Shown: positions 58,214 to 64,000 of the stretch, one piece after another
Position numbering within the stretch: position 1 is the stretch's first letter
Layout: every line of letters begins with the position of its first letter
Assembly: GCA_031292555.1 (NCBI GenBank)
Contig: JARLGV010000030.1
Location: forward strand, 1-64,000
Reading direction: 5' to 3'
Source of the DNA: Fimbriimonas sp.
GTDB taxonomy: Bacteria; Armatimonadota; Fimbriimonadia; Fimbriimonadales; Fimbriimonadaceae
Length of the DNA stretch: 64,000 nt
Notes under the pieces: model-generated
Seen by the model: only the letters and a program-made list of their open reading frames with translations
Told to the model about the DNA's origin: nothing
Database searches by the model: none
Program-made: the position numbers and the translations under genes

Positions 58214-59443
58214 ATGTATTCTAGTCGAATGCTCATCCGGCCGCCGCGAACCAAGTTCGAGTTGTTTGCCATCTCCGACGTTCCAGCCAGTCCAGAGCCA
58301 TTTCGCCTGCTCAACCGAATTCCGATTCACGAATGTGGGGAACCCTTGGTCGACCTGCGAGAGACAAATCCCGAGTTGTCTTTCGGCGTTTACTGTCTGC
58401 CTTACGTGCGAAGGAGTGTCGCCGAGGCACTGAAATGCGCCACCGCACACGTCCCTCCTCATCTGGATCTTTGGATCTTCACCGCGTTGCGAACACTGGA
58501 ACAACAGGCGGAGATGTACTGGGGAAACTATCGGCGGGCGAAGGAGCAGCACCCCAACTGGCCGGAATCCGTACTTCGCAAGATGACGAATCGCTTCTTT
58601 GCCCCACCGGATGCCAAGGCTCCGCCCGGACACTGCACGGGAGCAGCGGTCGACGTCGGCCTGCTAGATGCCCAGACCGGCGAAAGCATCGACGTTCGGA
58701 GCCCCCATAACGGATGGGATGGAGCGCCTACTGCCGTGAAAGGATTGAGCGACGTAGCGTCCGAGAACCGGCGCTTGCTCTGCTTCATCATGTATTCGAC
58801 CGGCCTATCAAACTGCCGCGACGAGTTTTGGCACTGGTCGTTCGGCGATTCCGCGTGGGCGGTTCGTACTGGCGCTGCCGATGCTTGCTACGGATCGATC
58901 GAGCCTCCACCCGGATTCACGAGGGTGACTGGACCTAAGATCATCCAAGGCGATGGGTCAATATCTGCCTTGGGCGACCTTGATGCGCTCCGCGAACGAC
59001 TGTCCACGTATATGGGAGAATCGATTCTCGGTATCGAGCATGTAGGAAGCTCGGGCATTCCCGGCATGAGCTGTGATCCAATCCTCGATATCGCGATGAA
59101 GCTCCGACCAGGAGGAGTCCAGCGTCTGATCGAGCTTGGCTACGAAGTGCCAAACCACGCAGAAGACCTCAAATTGGGCTTATTTCGACCGCCAAACGAC
59201 CAAACACCGAAGGGAGGCGAGGAACGCAAATGGCCCGCCCATCAGATCTTTGCCCTTGAGGACGGCGCCGAATACGATCGATTCGTGCGATTCAGACAGA
59301 TTCTGGTCAATGACCCGGCGGCCCGAGCAAAATACTCTTCCATGAAGAACGCGTTGGCGCTCCGCCATCCCTGGGATCGAATTCGATACCGAAGAGAAAA
59401 GACGCCAATCATCTGCGACCTCCTGGAGCGGAGCGTCCGGTAG
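58214..59443 (+). CDS. Fusion of VanX-type D,D-dipeptidase and GrpB domains
   Basis: 409 residues. Residues about 40-220 match the M15D D-Ala-D-Ala dipeptidase family: R93 in TALRTLEQQ (VanX R71 position), zinc ligands H140 and D147 in GHCTGAAVD, and E204 plus zinc ligand H207 in DEFWHWSF (ExxH). Residues about 265-405 match GrpB/UPF0157 nucleotidyltransferase-like proteins: IEHVGSSGIPGMSCDPILDI and FALEDGAEYDRFVRFRQILV, LRHPWDRIRYR. All key peptidase residues are present. The combination in one chain is unusual. No signal peptide, so it would act in the cytoplasm. Start ATG 58214; ATG 58229 is an alternative. Confidence 0.82.
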   Translation: MYSSRMLIRPPRTKFELFAISDVPASPEPFRLLNRIPIHECGEPLVDLRETNPELSFGVYCLPYVRRSVAEALKCATAHVPPHLDLWIFTALRTLEQQAEMYWGNYRRAKEQHPNWPESVLRKMTNRFFAPPDAKAPPGHCTGAAVDVGLLDAQTGESIDVRSPHNGWDGAPTAVKGLSDVASENRRLLCFIMYSTGLSNCRDEFWHWSFGDSAWAVRTGAADACYGSIEPPPGFTRVTGPKIIQGDGSISALGDLDALRERLSTYMGESILGIEHVGSSGIPGMSCDPILDIAMKLRPGGVQRLIELGYEVPNHAEDLKLGLFRPPNDQTPKGGEERKWPAHQIFALEDGAEYDRFVRFRQILVNDPAARAKYSSMKNALALRHPWDRIRYRREKTPIICDLLERSVR

Positions 59444-59470
59444 ACCCTTGGTTCGGTAACCTGTCTAGCG

Positions 59471-59776
59471 ATGATTCAAAGCACGGACTGGCTGACGCGC
59501 GGCGGCACCTATGTCGTGCTTGGCGTCGTGCTGGTAGTCAGTGCGACATTCTTCTACTTCATCGGCTATCGCGTCGGCGTTCGATCGCAGCATCCGAACG
59601 ATGGCTGTCTGTACGGAATCTGCAACATTATCCTCGCGTTCCTCGGCGGCGGTGTCGGCTTCCTCCTTCTCATTCACAATTATCCGTATTTCATCTTGAG
59701 TTCCTCGCTCGGAGCAGTGCTCGTGCCCGCATTAGGAACTCTCTTTGCGGTCGCCAAGTCGCAGCCTCGACGCTAA
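59471..59776 (+). CDS. Small multi-pass membrane protein, 101 aa
   Basis: Not recognised. 101 residues with three hydrophobic helices (GTYVVLGVVLVVSATFFYFI, GICNIILAFLGGGVGFLLLI, YFILSSSLGAVLVPALGTLF) and a short charged end (AVAKSQPRR). It lies 27 bases after the VanX-GrpB gene and 42 before leuB, so it may be co-transcribed with either. No functional motif is seen. Confidence 0.7.
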   Translation: MIQSTDWLTRGGTYVVLGVVLVVSATFFYFIGYRVGVRSQHPNDGCLYGICNIILAFLGGGVGFLLLIHNYPYFILSSSLGAVLVPALGTLFAVAKSQPRR

Positions 59777-59818
59777 GGACACTGCGCATTCGTCGTCAAC
59801 CGGGCATAATCTCTGACG

Positions 59819-60886
59819 ATGACGCGGAAGATAGCAGTACTTGCTGGAGACGGAATCGGCCCGGAGGTCGTTGGCGAAGCCATCAAGGTTCTCAATCGAA
59901 TTGATACCTCGTTCGAGTTCGAACACGCCCTTGTTGGAGGGGCTGCCTATGACGACGGAGGGCATCCGCTGCCCCAGTCCACCTTGGACCTTTGCCGAAA
60001 GGCAGATGCCGTGCTGTTGGGAGCCGTAGGCGGACCCAAATACGATAAAATCCAGCCGCCCGAATTACGTCCCGAAGTGGGTGCACTGCTGCCACTTCGT
60101 TCCGAATTGAACCTGTATGCGAACGTGCGTCCCGCCAAGACAATCGACGCTCTGAGCAGTTCAAGTCCGCTGCGCGAAGGGCGCGGCAAGATGGACTTGG
60201 TCGTGATGCGCGAACTGACCGGAGGCATTTACTTCGCGAAGCCGAGAGAAAGACGCGACGGAGGGGATACCGCCGTCGACACCTGCATCTACCGGCGCCA
60301 TGAGGTTGTCCGCATCGCCGAGCGTGCCTTCGAGATTGCCAGGCAACGACGAAACGAGATCGTCAGCGTCGACAAGGCGAACGTGCTCGAGACTTCCCGA
60401 TTGTGGCGCGAAGTCGTCACCGAGATGGCGGGCCAGAACCAAGATGTGAAGGTCTCGCACATGCTGGTCGACAACTGTGCGATGCAGTTGGTCCGAGACC
60501 CTTCGCAGTTCGACGTGATCCTAACTGAGAACATGTTCGGCGATATCCTGTCAGACGAAGCATCGATGATCACCGGATCGTTGGGACTCCTTCCATCAGC
60601 CTCGCTCAGCGATCCAAAGGACGGACAGGTTTTCGGCCTCTATGAGCCGGTTCACGGTTCGGCTCCCGATATCGCGGGCCAGGGCAAGGCGAATCCGATC
60701 GCCACAATTCTCAGCACCGCGATGATGCTTCGCTACTCGTTCAAGGACAACGAGGGGGCGCTACGAATCGAGCGTGCTGTCGAACAGGTTCTGAACGAGG
60801 GCCTCCGGACCGCCGACATCATGTCCGATGGCTGCCGGCCGGCGTCCACGATCGAAATGGGCGATGCGATAGCTGACTGTCTCTAG
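59819..60886 (+). CDS. leuB: 3-isopropylmalate dehydrogenase
   Basis: 355 residues, normal length. The blocks KIAVLAGDGIGPEVVGEAIK, DAVLLGAVGGPKYDK, the substrate arginines in LPLRSELNLYANVRPAK and VMRELTGGIYF, VDKANVLETSRLWR, TENMFGDILSDEAS and EPVHGSAPDIAGQGKANPIA are diagnostic. It oxidises and decarboxylates 3-isopropylmalate to 2-oxoisocaproate with NAD+ in leucine synthesis (cytoplasm). leuA, leuC and leuD are not nearby. Confidence 0.96.
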   Translation: MTRKIAVLAGDGIGPEVVGEAIKVLNRIDTSFEFEHALVGGAAYDDGGHPLPQSTLDLCRKADAVLLGAVGGPKYDKIQPPELRPEVGALLPLRSELNLYANVRPAKTIDALSSSSPLREGRGKMDLVVMRELTGGIYFAKPRERRDGGDTAVDTCIYRRHEVVRIAERAFEIARQRRNEIVSVDKANVLETSRLWREVVTEMAGQNQDVKVSHMLVDNCAMQLVRDPSQFDVILTENMFGDILSDEASMITGSLGLLPSASLSDPKDGQVFGLYEPVHGSAPDIAGQGKANPIATILSTAMMLRYSFKDNEGALRIERAVEQVLNEGLRTADIMSDGCRPASTIEMGDAIADCL

Positions 60887-60931
60887 AATGTAGAACCACT
60901 TCTCCGAATCCACGGTTTCAAGGGCTATTCC

Positions 60932-62221
60932 ATGACCCAGAGCGCAAACCGTCCCACAGTTGGTAACGGCGATTTGCACGCAAATCCGTCGGTCTACGTC
61001 TATGTGGCTGCCCTCTCGTTCCTCTTCATGTCACCGGGGAACTTGGTCAGCACACCTCTCCAATTCGTATACAAGGATCAACTTCACCTCAATCCGGCAC
61101 AGACCGCGATCTTCAAGTTGATAATCAACGCCCCAGGATTCGTGGCGTTCCTGTTTGGAATCTGTAGGGACCGGTTCAACCCCCTACGCATGGGTGACCG
61201 GGGGTTCATTCTTGTCTTTGGCTCGCTAAGCGGGCTTGTCTTCATTGGGATCGCGCAAGTTCCCTTGACCGTCGTTGCGCTCGCGATCGGTTTGATCCTC
61301 TGGGGCGTTGCGATTGGACTCGTCGGGGCAGCCTACCAAGCGATCATGCGCAACGTCGCCGAAGCGCGGATGATGTCCGGCCGTATGAGCACGGTGTACA
61401 ATCTGCTCTCGTCCGGCATACCCATGTTGGCGCTCTATGGCGGCGGGTGGCTCACATCGCTCCTGCCTTGGCACAGCCTGCTGATTCTGATTGGCTGCGC
61501 TTACCTGTGTTTGGGGCTTATCGCCCTGTGGAATCCTCCTGGTGTCTTTTTGGGCGCCTCGCACGCCGAATCTCGCTCACTTTCGCAAATGTCCCAGGAC
61601 CTTAAGCTTCTTCTACGTCACCGAGGATTCTGGATTTCGGTGACGATCTGGGGATTGTGGTCCTTCTCTCCGTCGGGGCCCACGCCACTCATGTTCTATT
61701 TGACTGACACCCTCAGGATGAGTCCCGTCCAATACTCCACGTTCAACGCAATCTTCAACGGCGCCGCCCTGCCCACAATTCTACTGTTCGGTTTCCTCTG
61801 CAAGCGGATCAGCCTGTGGAAGTTGCTGATCGTGTCGACGCTAATCGGAATACCGCAGTGGATGGGCGTGATGTTCATCGGAAGCCCGACGCAATCCTAC
61901 GTCGTAGCCGCCGTTATGGGGCTGGTCGGAGGATTGGCAAGCACCGCCTATTACGGTCTGCTGTTCCGTGCGTGCCCTCGTGAATTGGCAGGAACGGGCA
62001 TGTTGATCGCAAGCAGCCTTGCGCTGATTGTCATCGAGGTCGGAAACGTTATGGGAGGGTTCATCTTCCAACGATGGGGCTTCGTGGGCTGCGCGTTAGT
62101 GACCACATTCGCCTACCTCTTCCTTCTTCCCCTCTGCTTCCTTTTGCCACGCAACCTCGTTCAGCCGCAGGACGACGAGTACGTGCCATCCGCAGTCGAG
62201 CTTGTGGCCTCCCAGGACTAG
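60932..62221 (+). CDS. MFS transporter
   Basis: 429 residues with about 12 membrane helices (VYVYVAALSFLFMSPGNLVS, IINAPGFVAFLFGICRDRFN, LTVVALAIGLILWGVAIGLV, ... LVTTFAYLFLLPLCFLLP). The loop RDRFNPLRMGDRGF between helices 2 and 3 is an MFS loop 2-3 motif of the BT1/folate-biopterin-like or related type. Substrate unknown. It follows leuB by 45 bases; a metabolic link to leucine is not supported. It ends before the terminator that belongs to the convergent gene. Confidence 0.88.
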   Translation: MTQSANRPTVGNGDLHANPSVYVYVAALSFLFMSPGNLVSTPLQFVYKDQLHLNPAQTAIFKLIINAPGFVAFLFGICRDRFNPLRMGDRGFILVFGSLSGLVFIGIAQVPLTVVALAIGLILWGVAIGLVGAAYQAIMRNVAEARMMSGRMSTVYNLLSSGIPMLALYGGGWLTSLLPWHSLLILIGCAYLCLGLIALWNPPGVFLGASHAESRSLSQMSQDLKLLLRHRGFWISVTIWGLWSFSPSGPTPLMFYLTDTLRMSPVQYSTFNAIFNGAALPTILLFGFLCKRISLWKLLIVSTLIGIPQWMGVMFIGSPTQSYVVAAVMGLVGGLASTAYYGLLFRACPRELAGTGMLIASSLALIVIEVGNVMGGFIFQRWGFVGCALVTTFAYLFLLPLCFLLPRNLVQPQDDEYVPSAVELVASQD

Positions 62222-62304
62222 ACCTGGCGACTCGGGAAAGACAGTGGCTTGGCATTGACTTCAAGAAAGGCCCGCAAAGTTCCAATTGCTCCGCGCCCAC
62301 CAAA

Positions 62305-62335
62305 ACGAAAATGCCCCGCCGCAAGCGGCGAGGCA
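62305..62335 (-). terminator. Rho-independent terminator of the prepilin-type gene
   Basis: On the minus strand ATGCC-T-CGCCGC pairs with GCGGCG-G-GGCAT (62311-62335, one mismatch) and is followed by TTTTCGTTTTGG. It sits 26 bases after the stop of the gene at 62362. Confidence 0.8.
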
Positions 62336-62361
62336 TCGTAGCTGAGATACTGACGTTGCGT

Positions 62362-63300
<939 letters not shown>

Positions 63301-63390
63301 GCTTTATCGAGACTCCTGCGGGACATACGAAGCGGAGCTGGATGAATTCCTTCGGTATTCTGCAAGCACCCTCTCTGTCCTTACCGTCTG

Positions 63391-63426
63391 TTAACTCAAC
63401 CTTAACTGCAATTTAACCGTGTTAAG
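63391..63426 (-). promoter_or_regulatory. Pho-box-like direct repeat upstream of the prepilin-type gene
   Basis: TTAAC occurs at 63391, 63402 and 63413, exactly 11 bp apart, with a fourth degenerate copy TTAAG at 63422. Direct repeats with 11-bp period are the arrangement of PhoB/PhoP boxes; the Bacillus PhoP half-site is TTAACA. The array ends about 91 bases upstream of the ATG at 63300. Binding by a PhoB-type regulator is inference. Confidence 0.5.
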
Positions 63427-63466
63427 AACGCCATCAAACTCATAGTGTTGAAGGGCTGAAACAACA

Positions 63467-63496
63467 AAAAGCGCCCGACTGATGCCGGGCGCTTTT
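63467..63496 (-). terminator. Rho-independent terminator of clpC
   Basis: AAAAGCGCCCG (63467-63477) pairs with CGGGCGCTTTT (63486-63496). On the minus strand the hairpin is followed by TTTTTGTTG, and it begins 21 bases after the clpC stop. The symmetrical A/T flanks could make it work in both directions. Confidence 0.92.
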
Positions 63497-63517
63497 GTAA
63501 TTGTGGACAGGTCGAAG

Positions 63518-64000
63518 TTAGGTGGACGCTAGCTCCTTCTCGTGCTCTTCTCCAGGTTCTGCGTTTTGCCGCCGAAAGATGATAGTGCCATCCACGAGAT
63601 CCGCCATAACGAGATCGCCGTGCTGGAAGCGTCCAAGAAGCAGTTCCTCACTAAGGGGATCTTCGATGAAGCGCTGAACGGCGCGCCTGAGTGGCCTCGC
63701 ACCAAGGTTGGCATCATAGCCCTGCTCGACAAGCATCGTTTTCACCGCATCGCTCAATTGGATCGTAATGCCCATCGAAGCGGCCTGTTGATTTACCCGC
63801 TTGAGATAGAGGTCCGCGATTTCGAGGATCTCTTCCCTCTTCAAGTGGTGGAACACGATGACTTCGTCCACACGATTGAGGAACTCGGGGCGAAACAGCT
63901 TGCGCATCTCGTCGACCATCTTGTTCTTCATCGTCTCGTACGTCTTCGGGTCATTCAGGTCCATCTTGATATCGCGGAGGCCAAGAGGCTTGTCCTGCTC
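63518..64000 (-). CDS. clpC: ATP-dependent Clp protease ATP-binding subunit ClpC (5' part outside window)
   Basis: The last ~160 residues of a Clp/Hsp100 ATPase, open to the right edge. Visible are the end of the second AAA+ module (KLFRPEFLNRVDEVIVFHHL) and the D2-small domain (EEILEIADLYLKRVNQQAAS, YDANLGARPLRRAVQRFIED, LSEELLLGRFQHGDLVMADL). This matches ClpC/ClpA class I unfoldases that feed ClpP. The short charged tail (EPGEEHEKELAST) is as in ClpC. Family membership is secure; ClpC over ClpA is judged by the C-terminal style. Confidence 0.9.
   Translation of the reverse strand, partial: EQDKPLGLRDIKMDLNDPKTYETMKNKMVDEMRKLFRPEFLNRVDEVIVFHHLKREEILEIADLYLKRVNQQAASMGITIQLSDAVKTMLVEQGYDANLGARPLRRAVQRFIEDPLSEELLLGRFQHGDLVMADLVDGTIIFRRQNAEPGEEHEKELAST

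Overview
The window looks like chromosome from a GC-rich (roughly 58-60% by eye), diderm, free-living heterotrophic bacterium. An outer membrane is implied by kdsB (KDO activation) and by a complete-looking secretin/pseudopilin cluster. The mix of prepilin-type proteins with C-terminal DG..W tails, Gly-rich secreted proteins, GH89/GH20/GH16 hydrolases, an Lhr/PdeM repair pair and many small lineage-specific proteins is what I would expect from Armatimonadota (Fimbriimonadia-like). That assignment is an inference from gene content; Planctomycetota or a related phylum cannot be excluded.

Layout. 1-3.4 kb: a truncated acyltransferase, a block of about 110-bp tandem hairpin repeats, and a group II intron with an intact maturase inserted next to one of the hairpins. 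3.4-12.9 kb: an ArsR-type regulator fused to a cobalamin-binding domain, divergent from an acyl-CoA dehydrogenase; then the rsfS-nadD-obgE operon, a ligase-associated Lhr helicase/PdeM pair and a sugar isomerase. 13-20.9 kb: small proteins, a pilin, a secreted 8-blade propeller, a GH16 glucanase with a palindromic operator candidate, and an acyltransferase. 21-26.1 kb: housekeeping genes ffh-rpsP-khpA, relA/spoT and kdsB. 26.1-35.1 kb: two secreted paralogues, a catalytically dead RAYT-like protein, PII, a PhoR-like kinase, a GHL10 hydrolase, tRNA-Leu(UAG) and three DUF421 proteins.

35.1-48.4 kb: after a 993-bp gene-free leader comes one long operon for a type II secretion/type IV pilus-like machine: ATPase (gspE), platform protein (gspF), major and minor pseudopilins (gspG,H,I,J,K), assembly proteins (gspL,M and a GspC/PilP-like protein), a secretin with unusual Gly-rich insertions and a Spy-like periplasmic protein. 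It ends at a strong terminator. No prepilin peptidase lies in the window.

48.4-56.1 kb: an amino-sugar salvage locus with a GH20 hexosaminidase facing a GH89 alpha-N-acetylglucosaminidase/Na+ symporter operon that also includes a PAP2 phosphatase. 56.1-64 kb: an ECF sigma/anti-sigma pair, a VanX-GrpB fusion, leuB, an MFS carrier, a prepilin-type protein with a Pho-box-like repeat upstream, and the 3' end of clpC.

Most interesting items: the ArsR-B12 regulator, the RAYT-fold protein lacking both HUH and the nucleophilic tyrosine, the VanX-GrpB fusion, the tandem secreted proteins that join a PD40-like region to a pilin-type C-terminus, the 11-bp-period TTAAC array at 63.4 kb, and the intron/hairpin-repeat association. 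No CRISPR array, rRNA or prophage was seen.
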